A stretch of 64,000 nucleotides of DNA from Anabaena sp. WA102. GTDB lineage: Bacteria > Cyanobacteriota > Cyanobacteriia > Cyanobacteriales > Nostocaceae. This document shows, in pieces, positions 16,760-25,236 of the stretch; positions within the stretch are counted from its first letter, which is position 1, and the number at the start of each line of letters is the position of its first letter. The notes under the pieces are model-generated. The model was not told where the DNA came from and made no database searches. It saw only the letters and a list, made by a program, of their open reading frames with translations. Where the stretch lies: the NCBI RefSeq assembly GCF_001277295.1, contig NZ_CP011456.1:3174001-3238000 (forward strand). The letters run 5' to 3'. The translations under genes and the position numbers were made by a program.

Positions 16760-17689
16760 TTAAATGTCATCATCAAAATCGGAATTATCTGGCTCGTTAT
16801 TTGGCTTGTTAATGGGATTGTAAGGAACATATTCCGTTGGGATAGCTTCATCATCATCCTGTCTTCTGGGAGAAACTGAATCTCTAGGTGGACGACGTTT
16901 TCTTGGTCTAGGAGTAGGGGTAATATCATCCTCACGACTTTCTTGGCGTTGAGGGCGATTATTGCCAGTATTATTGCGACGTGCTGGTTTTCTCACTGCA
17001 TCTTGGGAATTTGAAGTTTCCCAATCGTCAACTGGTTTGGGAGTAGAACCCCAATTTTCATCTTCATAACCCTCACTGGGACGACTGACTGAACGCCCAG
17101 AATTGTTACGACGCTTTCTTTCTGGTGATTCTGGTTTTTCCCTGGTACGTGAGTTTGGTGAACTGCGTGGTGGCTGATCTTCGTAATAGTCATCACGGGT
17201 AGAACGTTCGTCTCGACTACCGCGAATTCTCGGACGCTGAGGGGCTTCTTCGTCTTCTTCATACGGTAGCGGTTCTAAATCCGCATCCATCTCAGCTTGA
17301 TAGTTGCGCCGCTCAGAATAAGAATATTTTCTGCTAACCTCGCGTTCATCGTCCACGATGGGAGTATTTCGTTTTGCTTGTTGAGTAGCGATACTTCGCA
17401 GACGAATACTTTCGACGGCAAAAAATACTGTAGAACCTACCAAAAGCAATTGACCAAATTGCAAAATTGGATCAAGTCGCCATCCTTGAAATACGAGAAT
17501 AAAGCCGCATAACAAGCCAACTGCGGCAAAAAAGATGTCTTGATCTCTTGAAAGTTCTGGGCGGACAGAACGAAGAAAGTACAATGCTGCTCCAGCTACA
17601 GCTAGGAAAATTCCTAGAATACTGGCTGAGTTTGCTCCAAAATTTACCTGAGCCAAAACACTGGCTGAGTTCAGCCCCAAATTAACCAT
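16760..17689 (-). CDS. ycf66: Ycf66 family protein
   Basis: 309 residues. The first hundred residues hold the conserved membrane part (ASILGIFLAVAGAALYFLRS, then LLCGFILVFQGWRLDPILQF), which identifies Ycf66. It is followed by a long, charged, low-complexity arginine/proline-rich tail (about 110-309) that looks disordered. Ycf66 is conserved in cyanobacteria and some plastids; its function is not established. The TolB-like gene follows on the same strand. Confidence 0.88.
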   Translation of the reverse strand: MVNLGLNSASVLAQVNFGANSASILGIFLAVAGAALYFLRSVRPELSRDQDIFFAAVGLLCGFILVFQGWRLDPILQFGQLLLVGSTVFFAVESIRLRSIATQQAKRNTPIVDDEREVSRKYSYSERRNYQAEMDADLEPLPYEEDEEAPQRPRIRGSRDERSTRDDYYEDQPPRSSPNSRTREKPESPERKRRNNSGRSVSRPSEGYEDENWGSTPKPVDDWETSNSQDAVRKPARRNNTGNNRPQRQESREDDITPTPRPRKRRPPRDSVSPRRQDDDEAIPTEYVPYNPINKPNNEPDNSDFDDDI

Positions 17690-17836
17690 TGATGTTTTCC
17701 TAATATCAAATCTATATTAACGAGTTACACTTACTATCACTATTTTAACCAGTCATAATATTGTGGAAGAGGAATACTGGAGTCCAGAAGAAAGAAGAAG
17801 ATGCTTCCCCAGTCCCCAGTCCCCAGTCCCCAAAAA

Positions 17837-17956
17837 TTAAAAACGTTGGATTTTATCTTTTTGGCTAATGAAAATTAGACCAATGGTAGCAGGGATAACA
17901 ACGATCGCAGTACCCAAAAGGAGACTCCAAAGAAAATTTGCTAAAGAGGGTGTCAT
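17837..17956 (-). CDS. psbX: Photosystem II protein PsbX
   Basis: 39 residues. The ATG is complementary to 17954-17956 and the stop to 17837-17839. The protein starts MTPSLANFLWSLLLG, has one membrane helix ending in PATIGLIF, and finishes ISQKDKIQRF, which is the PsbX signature. PsbX is a single-helix subunit near the QB site of photosystem II. A perfect 17-base-pair inverted repeat lies upstream at 17994-18032. Confidence 0.95.
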   Translation of the reverse strand: MTPSLANFLWSLLLGTAIVVIPATIGLIFISQKDKIQRF

Positions 17957-17993
17957 AGTTCTCAACCTTTTTTTACACAGTTTATTTTCATTT

Positions 17994-18032
17994 TAATCTT
18001 GGATTACTTTCTTGAAAAGTAATCCAAGATTA
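17994..18032. repeat. Perfect inverted repeat upstream of psbX
   Basis: TAATCTTGGATTACTTT (17994-18010) pairs perfectly with 18016-18032 around a CTTGA loop. It lies 38 bases before the psbX start on the side of its promoter and could be a leader hairpin. It could alternatively be a terminator for transcripts from the other direction; no clear T-run settles this. Confidence 0.7.
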
Positions 18033-18308
18033 TCAGGGTTATTGGTCGGATGTAATACAATCGAGTGCTGGGAAACCCCACTCATAGAGGGTTGACGATT
18101 TCCTGAATGTATCTCAATCAAGTACATACCGCACATCTAACCTGGTATTTACTTGATTGATGATCCCAAGTCAATAACTTTGTTTTTCTATTCTCACAAT
18201 AAAATGGCACTATTTAGTTAAAATTGAGGGAAGAATACGTTACAAAACTTAAAGTTTATCAACTTGCGTCCAAGTTTTGGATTCTCTCACAGATGGTAGC
18301 TAAACAAA
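18033..18308. other. Spacer upstream of the Ycf19/YggT gene
   Basis: No gene is recognised. It probably contains the promoters of psbX (leftward) and the YggT gene (rightward). Confidence 0.5.
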
Positions 18309-18596
18309 ATGACTGGTGTTAACTTGACTGCTTGGATTCTTGGTCCGGTTTTGGGAGTGATGACGTTTTTATTTATTTTCCGCATTATTCTAACGTGGTA
18401 TCCCCAAATCAATCTCAATAGCTTGCCTTTTAGTCTAATCGCCTGGCCGACTGAACCATTTTTAATCCCACTGCGGAAGTTTGTGCAACCTATTGGTGGT
18501 GTAGATATTACCCCGATTATTTTAGTGGCGATTTTCAGCTTTATCCGAGAAATTTTGCTAGGTCAGCAAGGGTTACTGACCATGTTAGACAAGTAG
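18309..18596 (+). CDS. YggT/Ycf19 family membrane protein
   Basis: 95 residues with two membrane segments around an amphipathic loop. The stretch FRIILTWYPQINLNSLPF followed by WPTEPFLIPLRKFVQPIGG is the YggT/Ycf19 signature. Family members in cyanobacteria and plastids influence thylakoid or nucleoid organisation; the role of this copy is not shown by context. Confidence 0.9.
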   Translation: MTGVNLTAWILGPVLGVMTFLFIFRIILTWYPQINLNSLPFSLIAWPTEPFLIPLRKFVQPIGGVDITPIILVAIFSFIREILLGQQGLLTMLDK

Positions 18597-18691
18597 TAGG
18601 AGCCAGAATGTAGGGGCGCGGGGCCCGCGCCCAGTCAGGAGTCAGGAGTCAGGAGGAAGAAAACGACCAATGACCAATGACCAATGACTAA
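18597..18691. repeat. Repeat-bearing spacer before accC end
   Basis: Contains the GC-rich palindrome at 18614-18632, a GTCAGGA tandem and an AATGACC tandem (18668-18686). No gene. Confidence 0.75.
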
Positions 18692-20038
18692 TTACTGCAT
18701 TTTCATGTCCTGGACAAAGCTGGTGTAAATATTACCTTCTAAAAATTGCGGGTTTTCCATAATTTTTTGATGAAAGGGAATGGTTGTAGGGACTCCTGTA
18801 ATTGCACATTCTCTCAATGCGCGTTTCATACGGGTAATAGCGGTGGCTCGGTCTGGTCCCCACACAATTAATTTACCTATGAGGGAGTCGTAGTAAGGGG
18901 GGATATGGTAGTCCGTGTATACGTGGGAATCAATCCGCACCCCTGGTCCTCCGGGGGGAAGATAACCACTAATTCTGCCGGGGGCTGGACGAAAATCATG
19001 ATCTGGGTCTTCAGCATTAATCCGGCATTCAATGGAATGTCCTCTCAGAACCACTTCTTTTTGCGTGAGCTTTAGTCTTTCACCTTGGGCAATGCGAATT
19101 TGTTCAACTACTAGGTCTATACCAGTAATCATTTCTGTTACTGGATGCTCCACTTGTATCCGGGTGTTCATTTCCATGAAATAGAACTTACCGAATTTAT
19201 CTAGAAGAAACTCGATAGTTCCTGCTCCGGTGTAGTTAATAAACTGGGCGGCTTTAACGGCAGCTTTGCCCATTTTTTGCCGTAAGTCAGGGTCGAGAGC
19301 CGGACTAGGGGCTTCTTCTAGGAGTTTTTGGTTACGACGCTGAATTGAACAGTCTCTTTCACCCAGATGGATAACATTACCATAGTTATCCGCTAGGATC
19401 TGAAATTCAATGTGGCGGGGACGTTCAATAAATTTTTCTATATAAACGCCTGCGTTGCCAAAGGCTGCTCCTGCTTCCCCCCGTGCCGCGAAGAAAAGTT
19501 TGACAAATTCCTCTTCGTAACGGACTAGCCGCATTCCTCGACCGCCTCCGCCTGCGGTAGCTTTAATCATCACAGGATAGCCAATTTTTTTGGCGATCGC
19601 TAATCCTTCTTCTTCTGATTCTACTAATCCTTCACTACCGGGAACTGTAGGTACACCAGCTTTTTGCATTGTTTCTTTGGCTGTGGACTTATCCCCCATG
19701 AGCCTGATAGATTCAGGACTAGGACCAATAAAAGCAATGTGGTGGTCGGCACAAATTTCGGCAAATCTGGCGTTCTCTGATAAAAAACCATAACCAGGAT
19801 GAATGGCACTAGTATTGCGCGTTAGTGCAGCAGCAATAATATTGGGAATATTCAAATAACTCTTGCTGCTGGCAGGTTCACCAATGCAAACCGCTTCATC
19901 TGCAAGTTGGACGTGGAGAGCATTTCTGTCAACAGTCGAGTGAACAGCTACTGTGGCAATTCCCATTTCTTCACAGGCTCGGAGAATGCGAAGGGCTATT
20001 TCTCCTCGATTGGCAATTAATATTTTGTCAAATTTCAT
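18692..20038 (-). CDS. accC: Acetyl-CoA carboxylase, biotin carboxylase subunit
   Basis: 448 residues, the normal length. ATP-grasp protein starting MKFDKILIANRGEIALRILR, with the glycine-rich lid motif KATAGGGGRGMRLV, the catalytic region FMEMNTRIQVEHPVTE, and RINAEDP. AccC carboxylates biotin on AccB with ATP and bicarbonate, the first step of malonyl-CoA and fatty acid synthesis. It is monocistronic here, as commonly in cyanobacteria. Confidence 0.97.
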   Translation of the reverse strand: MKFDKILIANRGEIALRILRACEEMGIATVAVHSTVDRNALHVQLADEAVCIGEPASSKSYLNIPNIIAAALTRNTSAIHPGYGFLSENARFAEICADHHIAFIGPSPESIRLMGDKSTAKETMQKAGVPTVPGSEGLVESEEEGLAIAKKIGYPVMIKATAGGGGRGMRLVRYEEEFVKLFFAARGEAGAAFGNAGVYIEKFIERPRHIEFQILADNYGNVIHLGERDCSIQRRNQKLLEEAPSPALDPDLRQKMGKAAVKAAQFINYTGAGTIEFLLDKFGKFYFMEMNTRIQVEHPVTEMITGIDLVVEQIRIAQGERLKLTQKEVVLRGHSIECRINAEDPDHDFRPAPGRISGYLPPGGPGVRIDSHVYTDYHIPPYYDSLIGKLIVWGPDRATAITRMKRALRECAITGVPTTIPFHQKIMENPQFLEGNIYTSFVQDMKMQ

Positions 20039-20319
20039 TTTCTAGTTACGATATCAGTACCAGTAGATTCACATTTTCTCCCATCCTGTTGACATAAAGC
20101 TGTTGCATTACTGTAAATCGTGACAGGAGATCCCCAAACATAATTTTTAACAGACTATTTAGATTATGTGGCATCTTTCCTAGACCTTTTAATATGACTT
20201 GTGCTGCAACTATATTTCTGTTAGTCTCATACCCATTCAAAAAATATCTGGGAAATATTTGCAAAATCTTGTGTTTGAGAAATTTTTTTATGTTATACTG
20301 TAATCTGTGTTCAAACCGC

Positions 20320-20402
20320 GCGGATGTGGCGGAATTGGTATACGCGCACGCTTGAGGTGCGTGTGGGCATAGCCCTTGCGAGTTCGAGTCTCGCCATCCG
20401 CA
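20320..20402 (+). tRNA. tRNA-Leu(GAG)
   Basis: The 7-base-pair acceptor stem is GCGGATG (20320-20326) with CATCCGC (20395-20401). The anticodon stem is CACGC/GCGTG around the loop TTGAGGT, giving anticodon GAG. A long variable arm (GGGCATAGCCC) marks a class II leucine tRNA, and the T-arm carries GTTCGAGTC. CCA is not encoded. A TATACT box at 20294-20299 is a likely -10 promoter element. Confidence 0.96.
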
Positions 20403-20414
20403 TTTTTGAATGTA

Positions 20415-20567
20415 AGAGGATGTTTGAAAAGTATCAGAATTAATCGATATCCCCCCAACCCCCCTTACAAAAGGGGGCTAAATTCCTCAAAGTCCCCCTT
20501 TTCAAGGGGGATTTAGGGGGATCTGCGGGTGTCAGATACCACACGAAAAAGTTTTCAAACAACCTCT
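20415..20567. mobile_element. Family B miniature element, copy 1
   Basis: Ends AGAGGATGTTTGAAAAG and TTTTCAAACAACCTCT are inverted relative to each other. The interior has two nested G/C-run palindromes (CCCCCTTACAAAAGGGGG and GTCCCCCTTTTCAAGGGGGA). Near-identical copies are at 31841-31994 and 62664-62816, and variants are at 30241-30624 and 49109-49533. Confidence 0.85.
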
Positions 20568-20874
20568 AAGAGTAAGCCACAAAATAAATGATCCTGTTTT
20601 GTCATGCTGAGTGTAGCAAAGCGAAACGAAGCGTCTCAAGAGATTCTTCACTTCGTTTCGTAATGCCTCTGGCACGCTGCGCGAACAGAATGACATTGGG
20701 CATTTCTTTTTATGGAGTTCTCTAAATAACCCGCTGTTAGGTCAGAAAAATGACTATAGCAGCGGGTTTACATTTTTTGATCAAAATCCATATTTTTGAT
20801 TCCTTGCCAGCGTCCCTAGTGATGCTGGTTTTTATGCTATTGATAGAAATATATATAAACTTTTGTAAAGAACA
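20568..20874. other. Spacer with a second repeat and a hairpin
   Basis: A dispersed repeat with CTCAAGAGATTCTTCACTTCG lies at about 20600-20695. AACCCGCTG (20728-20736) pairs with CAGCGGGTT (20760-20768) and is followed by a T-rich stretch, which may be a terminator, although no gene directly precedes it. Confidence 0.55.
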
Positions 20875-21489
20875 TTGGCTACTACTTTTAATCCCACAAA
20901 TGATCTAATCCTACCAAGTGCTTGGCATTGCCTGACTCCTATTTGGCAAGGTGGGGAGGAAGCGATTAAATGCGGTTTACCGCACACTCAGTTAGCACCA
21001 ACTTGGCAATTACTGCTTTTGGGTGATGGTTCTCCGACTCGGCACGTCCAACTACTTACGGGTGAACCAACGGAGGTAGATGTGATTGATATGTCAGCAA
21101 TTGGCATGAGTTCCGATAATGCACCGACTATAATGCAGATGCTACCAGGTCCAAGAATTAGAAGACAGGTATGGGTGCGAACTGCTTCTGGACAGCGGTT
21201 ATATTATGCTGCTTCTTGGTGGGAAGCAAGTCATGTAGATGAGTATTTACAAAACAAGTCTTTACCAATTTGGGCAAGTTTAGCGCGGTTACGAACTGAG
21301 TTATATAGAGATGTGCAAGGTATTTATTATGGTAACTCAGAGGCGTTAGAGTCGGGTTTTAATGAAAAAGGTCCGTTTTGGGGTCGCCATTATTTATTTT
21401 GGCATCATGGACAACCGCTGACTTTGATTTATGAAGTTTTTTCGCCGTTTTTAACTAAATATTTGGGCGCTATGAATTTTGAAAGTTAA
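20875..21489 (+). CDS. Chorismate lyase family protein (DUF98)
   Basis: 204 residues, beginning at a TTG codon because no in-frame ATG or GTG gives the full domain. Typical segments are LTPIWQGGEEAIKCGLPHTQ, RQVWVRTASGQRLYYAASWW and the C-terminal GPFWGRHYLFWHHGQPLTL followed by YEVFSPFL. Cyanobacterial members make 4-hydroxybenzoate from chorismate for the plastoquinone ring, although the family is distant from UbiC. It is monocistronic. Confidence 0.88.
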   Translation: MATTFNPTNDLILPSAWHCLTPIWQGGEEAIKCGLPHTQLAPTWQLLLLGDGSPTRHVQLLTGEPTEVDVIDMSAIGMSSDNAPTIMQMLPGPRIRRQVWVRTASGQRLYYAASWWEASHVDEYLQNKSLPIWASLARLRTELYRDVQGIYYGNSEALESGFNEKGPFWGRHYLFWHHGQPLTLIYEVFSPFLTKYLGAMNFES

Positions 21490-21778
21490 TTTTCTCCATA
21501 ACTATACTAAACACGGTTGAGACATGGACTTTTACAAAATTACGAAAAACCTCAAGTCGTCTCATTCCCAGTCTCTGACTGGGAATGAATTCTAAAATGT
21601 ATGGCAACCATAGGTGTCAACTTAAGCTACAGATAGCTACAGTTTTCTATCGCCAAACCCGTAGGGGCGCAGGGCCTGCGCCCTCCATTCTATTTCATGA
21701 GAACAAGAATTGCTGTAAGTTGACACCAATGTATGGCAACCACAGGTGTCAACTTAAGCTACAGATAGCTTATTTGTT

Positions 21779-21908
21779 TAAGTAGGTAAACAAAATAAAA
21801 ATGAGGGGTATTGCGTTTTGTAAAATGGCTGAAACCCAATCAGAATCTCGCATTGAGACAACTTTACATACCGTTATATACCTTTAAATTTTTCTGTTCA
21901 CCTACTTA
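21779..21908. mobile_element. Family A miniature element, copy 3 (diverged core)
   Basis: TAAGTAGGT (21779-21787) and ACCTACTTA (21900-21908) are intact, but the interior differs from copies 1 and 2 apart from the AACAAAATAAAA edge. Confidence 0.75.
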
Positions 21909-22129
21909 TACTAAACACGGGTGAGATTTAAACTTTTGCCAAATGACAAATAACCCAGATGTGTAGGGGTAAAGCAAGAGCTTCATAGGTGCCAACTTAC
22001 AGCAAATTGTCATCAAACCCGGAACAAGAACCCCACCCCCAACCCCCTCCCCGCAAGCGATGAGGGGGCTAAGATGTACCTTATATGATTGGAAATTGCT
22101 GTAAGCTCAAATCCCTACCACATCTCGTT

Positions 22130-22255
22130 CCTAGTCTCTGACTAGGAATGCAGTTGATGAGGCTCTGCCTCTAATATCATTGAAGGCAGAGCCTTCTAGA
22201 ATTCATTCCCAGTCAGAGCAGGGGAATGAGACGAGTTGACTTCTTTGCGGGATAG
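22130..22255. repeat. Nested palindromic repeat (CTCGTTCC...GGCAGAGCC family)
   Basis: Successive hairpins (CCTAGTCTCTGACTAGG, GAGGCTCTGCCTC, GGCAGAGCC, CCCAGTCAGAGCAGGGG) are bounded by ATCTCGTTCC and GGAATGAGACGAG. An almost exact reverse-orientation copy is at 34937-35051 and a GC-richer one at 52410-52525. Confidence 0.75.
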
Positions 22256-22539
22256 ATGTTTTACGTTAAGTTGACACCAATGAAGCTCTTGCTTTACCCC
22301 TACGTTTAGAATCAAACAATCAAGCCGTTTTGAGTATAGCTGACAGCCCCACTGAAGTTCCAGGCTAATAGCTAAAGGTTACTAAAGTAAACTAAGCAAA
22401 TTCAAAAATTTTCTAGTTCTTTTAGTCATCAAAAGACAACTTCTGTTATTGGTTGGTCAGAATGATGAAAGATGGTAGCAGAAATTTTCTATTTGGTGAC
22501 AATGATTTAGCTATATTGGCGTGTATTTTACAGAAATAT

Positions 22540-22687
22540 CTATTTCTCAATCCGGTAATTAAGTTTGCAGAAACTGAGGATGAATTAACTAATTGTTCCT
22601 AGATATTCTATTAACAAGCGAGGGGTTAAACGGCAAACAAGCAGTAAATAACTCCAAGCGATAATACAAATCAAGGAGAATTCGATC
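22540..22687 (+). promoter_or_regulatory. Conserved leader of the precursor array
   Basis: Bases 22556-22685 match 24293-24424 closely, including AAGTTTGCAGAAA, GATATTCTATTAACAAGCGA and AACGGCAAACAAGCAGTAAA. The coding potential is not shared (stop codons interrupt the first copy), so it is probably an untranslated leader. GGGGTT/AACTCC arms in this copy and GGAGTT/AACTCC in the other keep the same pairing. Confidence 0.5.
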
Positions 22688-22888
22688 ATGTCTGTATTAT
22701 TTACCGCAGTACCTGTTGATCAACAAGAAACCGTAGCTGGTGGTTTTTTTGGTGTTTCTAAGAAATCTGTTGCTATTGCTGTTGCTGGGAACAAGAGTGA
22801 AAGTGTTCAAGTTAATCTTGGATTGGCTGGATTGGCTGTGAATAAAAATACCACAATTCAAAGTGCCAATGCTGTTGCTACTGCATAA
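22688..22888 (+). CDS. Double-glycine-leader peptide precursor 1
   Basis: 66 residues. The 19-residue leader MSVLFTAVPVDQQETVAGG ends in Gly-Gly, the cleavage site of C39 peptidase exporters, and leaves a 47-residue core starting FFGVSKKS. The core is rich in Val, Ala and Asn and has no cysteine. AAGGAG at 22673-22678 is a good ribosome binding site. The leader matches the cyanobacterial small secreted peptides often annotated as CTB-family bacteriocins. The activity is not known from sequence. It is the first of the array and is followed by the intercistronic stem-loop at 22975-23055. Confidence 0.85.
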   Translation: MSVLFTAVPVDQQETVAGGFFGVSKKSVAIAVAGNKSESVQVNLGLAGLAVNKNTTIQSANAVATA

Positions 22889-22974
22889 AAAAGGTTTTAC
22901 AATCTCTCCTCTTTTTCATAACAAAAGATGAGTTAGATATTGGACTTATAACCTTTGTTTGATCGCCTAAAATA

Positions 22975-23055
22975 AGTCAGCTATCAGTTAGACATGAGGT
23001 AAATGAAGAAGTAAACTTAATATCTTGTCCATTTATCTTCTACTGATAGCTGACT
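22975..23055 (+). promoter_or_regulatory. Intercistronic stem-loop 1
   Basis: AGTCAGCTATCAGT (22975-22988) pairs perfectly with ACTGATAGCTGACT (23042-23055) around a 53-base loop, about 40 bases before the next start codon. Equivalent structures lie at 24716-24799 and 25161-25236, with an eroded one at 23396-23476. It could act in mRNA processing or stability, or in differential expression. Confidence 0.65.
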
Positions 23056-23094
23056 ATCTACCTACAATTAAAATAAGAAAAGGAACGTTTTACA

Positions 23095-23289
23095 ATGTCT
23101 AATCCGTTATTTACAGAAGTATCTCTAGCACAACAAGAAACCATAGCTGGTGGTCTCAGAACGATCAATGTCACTGTCAATCCCACTATCAAGATCAGCA
23201 CCAGTCTCGCCACCAATATTGCGGTTTTAACTCAGGTGGGTAAAACTAATCAAGGAACAATTGGTCAAACCGCCACAAGCAGATCATAG
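23095..23289 (+). CDS. Double-glycine-leader peptide precursor 2
   Basis: 64 residues: the 20-residue leader MSNPLFTEVSLAQQETIAGG and a 44-residue core rich in Thr, Val, Ile and Asn (VTVNPTIKISTSLATNIAVL). AAAAGGAA precedes the ATG by about ten bases. The core resembles that of precursor 4 below (24839) through NVNP..I..S..TNI..........G..N...IGQ, so the two are recent duplicates. No cysteine is present, so disulfide or lanthionine bridges are not expected. Confidence 0.85.
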   Translation: MSNPLFTEVSLAQQETIAGGLRTINVTVNPTIKISTSLATNIAVLTQVGKTNQGTIGQTATSRS

Positions 23290-23479
23290 GGTCTTTACAA
23301 ATAATTCACAAATAGTTACAAATCCTCTCCTATTCTTAATGAATAAGGATGAGTTAGACTTGTGATTTATAATCTTTATTTGATCACCTCAAATAAGTCA
23401 GCTATCAACTAAATACAGATTAACTGAATAGGGAATATTAATATCTTCTCTATTACGATTAGACTGATTATGGACTAAT

Positions 23480-23596
23480 TGGGAATAATTAAAATCCGGG
23501 ATAGTTTACCATTTCTAACTTATTCAGGGATCATTTACTATATTTAATCTATTATTCACAGAAGTATTTCTAATAAAAAGTGTAGCTTGTGGTTAA
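23480..23596 (+). pseudogene. Decayed leader-peptide precursor
   Basis: From 23540 the DNA reads (ATA)FNLLFTEVFLIKSVACG and then a TAA at 23594-23596. This aligns with leaders such as MSNLLFTEVSLAQQESVAGG but has lost the ATG (now ATA), the QQE segment, the Gly-Gly (now Cys-Gly) and the entire core. A partial duplicate of the start region (TTTACCATTTCTAACTTATTC) precedes it, and the ribosome binding site is degraded. It sits at the spacing expected of one array unit. Confidence 0.75.
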
Positions 23597-24426
23597 AAAG
23601 AGATCACTAGAAGTATTAATATTGTGCTAAAGTTCCGGTGGTTAGGATAATACCGTAACAATCAATTACAGCACTTGGAACTAATTATAAATTGTTTTTA
23701 TAAATGATTGGAAAAAAGGTATATTTTTTTTTGAATCCATCGTTATCTTTATGTAAAACAACATTTATTGCAGGTTGGGTTTCGTTCCTCAACTGAACAT
23801 CCTTTGCTATCTTATTACTAATGTTGGGTTGAACAAAATCAACCCCAAACTATAAAAATTAAATTAATATTCTTCACCATAAATATGAATTAAATACCAG
23901 TAGATTCTGGTTGAGTTTCAACCATTTTACAAAACGCGATACCCTTCATTTTTGTCCTGTCAATCTACTTGCTTCAAGGTCTCAAAATGGATTAATTGCA
24001 GAATTAAATTCATAATTTAATCAAAAAATTACCCACACTAGTACACAACGGCGTAAATAAACCAACCATGATCAATCTCCTAAAAGCCTATACCATATTC
24101 GTGTTGGCTTTTGAATTTTGACTTCCGCCCGGCGGTACTAGTACCGTGCAGCGTAAGTGAATGAACCATTTTCAAGCCTTGTAATCAATCAAATTTTCGG
24201 AGATTTTAATAGTCATCTTATTTACGCCGCAGTGTACTACCGTGTATTTTTCGGAAATATCACTGACGTAATAGAGAACTATATCTTTCCCAATCTGGTA
24301 ATTAAGTTTGCAGAAAATGAGAGTGAATTATCTAGAACTCTTAGATATTCTATTAACAAGCGAGGAGTTAAACGGCAAACAAGCAGTAAACAACTCCAAG
24401 CGATACAAATCAAGGAGTATTTAATC
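23597..24426. other. Spacer inside the precursor array
   Basis: No intact gene. It includes a GTTGGGTTGA/TCAACCCCAAC hairpin at about 23823-23852, a CGGCGGTACTAGTACCG small repeat near 24130-24150 and, from about 24260, the duplicated array leader. An open frame from 24157 runs into precursor 3 but has no ribosome binding site and no counterpart in the other leader copy. Confidence 0.55.
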
Positions 24427-24618
24427 ATGTCTAATCTATTTACCGCAGTATCTGTTGAACAACAAGAAATCCTATCTGGTGGTGGCGACACCAACATTAG
24501 TAACGTTGCGATCACAACCGTTAAAGGTTTAGGAAATATCACTGCCGTTGAACAAACAATTAAGAGCATTATCAAGAAAACAAAAACCTATCAAAGTTAT
24601 CCTTATTCTTGGCGTTAA
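24427..24618 (+). CDS. Double-glycine-leader peptide precursor 3
   Basis: 63 residues from the ATG at 24427, chosen because AAGGAG at 24412-24417 is ideally spaced and the leader then aligns with its paralogues. The leader is MSNLFTAVSVEQQEILSGG and the core is 44 residues, starting GDTNISNVAITTVKGL and ending in an aromatic, basic tail YQSYPYSWR. The upstream 130 bases are shared with precursor 1, suggesting duplication of leader plus gene. Confidence 0.85.
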   Translation: MSNLFTAVSVEQQEILSGGGDTNISNVAITTVKGLGNITAVEQTIKSIIKKTKTYQSYPYSWR

Positions 24619-24715
24619 TAATAGGTTTTGATTGATGAAAGGTTCTATAATCTCTCCTATTTTTTATAAAGAAGAGGAGTTAGGTATTTAATTAAGAGCC
24701 TTTTAAAATCACTTA

Positions 24716-24799
24716 AGTCAGCTACCAACTAGATAGAAGTAAATGAAGAGGTAAGCTTAATTTCTCTCTAGTTATTTTCTACTCTAGTAATAGCTGACT
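24716..24799 (+). promoter_or_regulatory. Intercistronic stem-loop 2
   Basis: AGTCAGCTA (24716-24724) pairs with TAGCTGACT (24791-24799). A second helix, ACTAG (24728-24732) with CTAGT (24784-24788), continues it after a small internal loop. The outer sequence is as in stem-loop 1 and the inner bases differ but still pair. Confidence 0.6.
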
Positions 24800-24838
24800 A
24801 CATCCCGGCAATTGAAATAAAAAAAGGAGCAGTTTACC

Positions 24839-25054
24839 ATGTCTAATTCATTATTCACAGAAGTATCTGTAGCGCAACAAGAAACTATAGCTGGTGGCAC
24901 TTTAAAAGGTATTCCCACTGGCAATAAGTTTAATATTAATGTTAATGTTAATCCCCGAATAAATACTAGTTTTAATACAAACATTGGGGTTGGGATTGCG
25001 ATAGGTAAAAATAACATTATAAACATCGGTCAATATATTCAAAGCTACCCATAG
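24839..25054 (+). CDS. Double-glycine-leader peptide precursor 4
   Basis: 71 residues: leader MSNSLFTEVSVAQQETIAGG and a 51-residue core (TLKGIPTGNKFNINVNVNP, then repeated Asn/Ile/Gly) ending YIQSYP. AAAAAAGGAG lies about eight bases before the ATG. The NVNP..I motif is shared with precursor 2 and the QSYP ending with precursor 3, so parts of the cores are recombined or shared. No cysteine. Confidence 0.85.
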   Translation: MSNSLFTEVSVAQQETIAGGTLKGIPTGNKFNINVNVNPRINTSFNTNIGVGIAIGKNNIINIGQYIQSYP

Positions 25055-25160
25055 AATATTTTTGTGAATGATTGAAAAAAGTTATAACTTTACCCCATTC
25101 TCAATAAAAAAGAATAAATTGGATTTTGAATTTATAACCTTTGTCTGATCAGATAAAAGC

Positions 25161-25236
25161 AGTCAGCACTTTGCTAAATATGATCAAATAGGCAATATTA
25201 ACATCCTCTACATTGTCATTTTACTGGCTGTTGACT
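25161..25236 (+). promoter_or_regulatory. Intercistronic stem-loop 3
   Basis: AGTCAGCA (25161-25168) pairs with TGTTGACT (25229-25236) through eight pairs, including one G-U. The position relative to the next start codon is the same as in the other cassettes. Confidence 0.5.

Larger units (their letters stand above)
21490..22687. repeat. Repeat-dense spacer upstream of the precursor array
   Basis: No gene is recognised. Contents include a direct repeat of about 40 bases (GCAACCATAGGTGTCAACTT and following) at 21602-21642 and 21733-21770, family A element copy 3 (21779-21908), and a CCCCACCCCCAACCCCCTCC element at 21993-22100 recurring inverted at 37080-37250. A nested palindromic element at 22130-22255 recurs at 34937-35051 and 52410-52525. 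From about 22530 the sequence matches the region upstream of the fourth precursor (24260-24426) and probably forms the leader of the array. Confidence 0.75.

Noticed and set aside
20046..20264. 72-residue open frame upstream of accC
   Set aside because: Begins near the tRNA promoter region, has no ribosome binding site or recognisable motif, and covers the likely accC promoter.
24157..24426. N-terminal extension of precursor 3 giving a 153-residue protein
   Set aside because: No ribosome binding site, no counterpart in the duplicated leader before precursor 1 (which has stops), and the ideal AAGGAG lies before the ATG at 24427.
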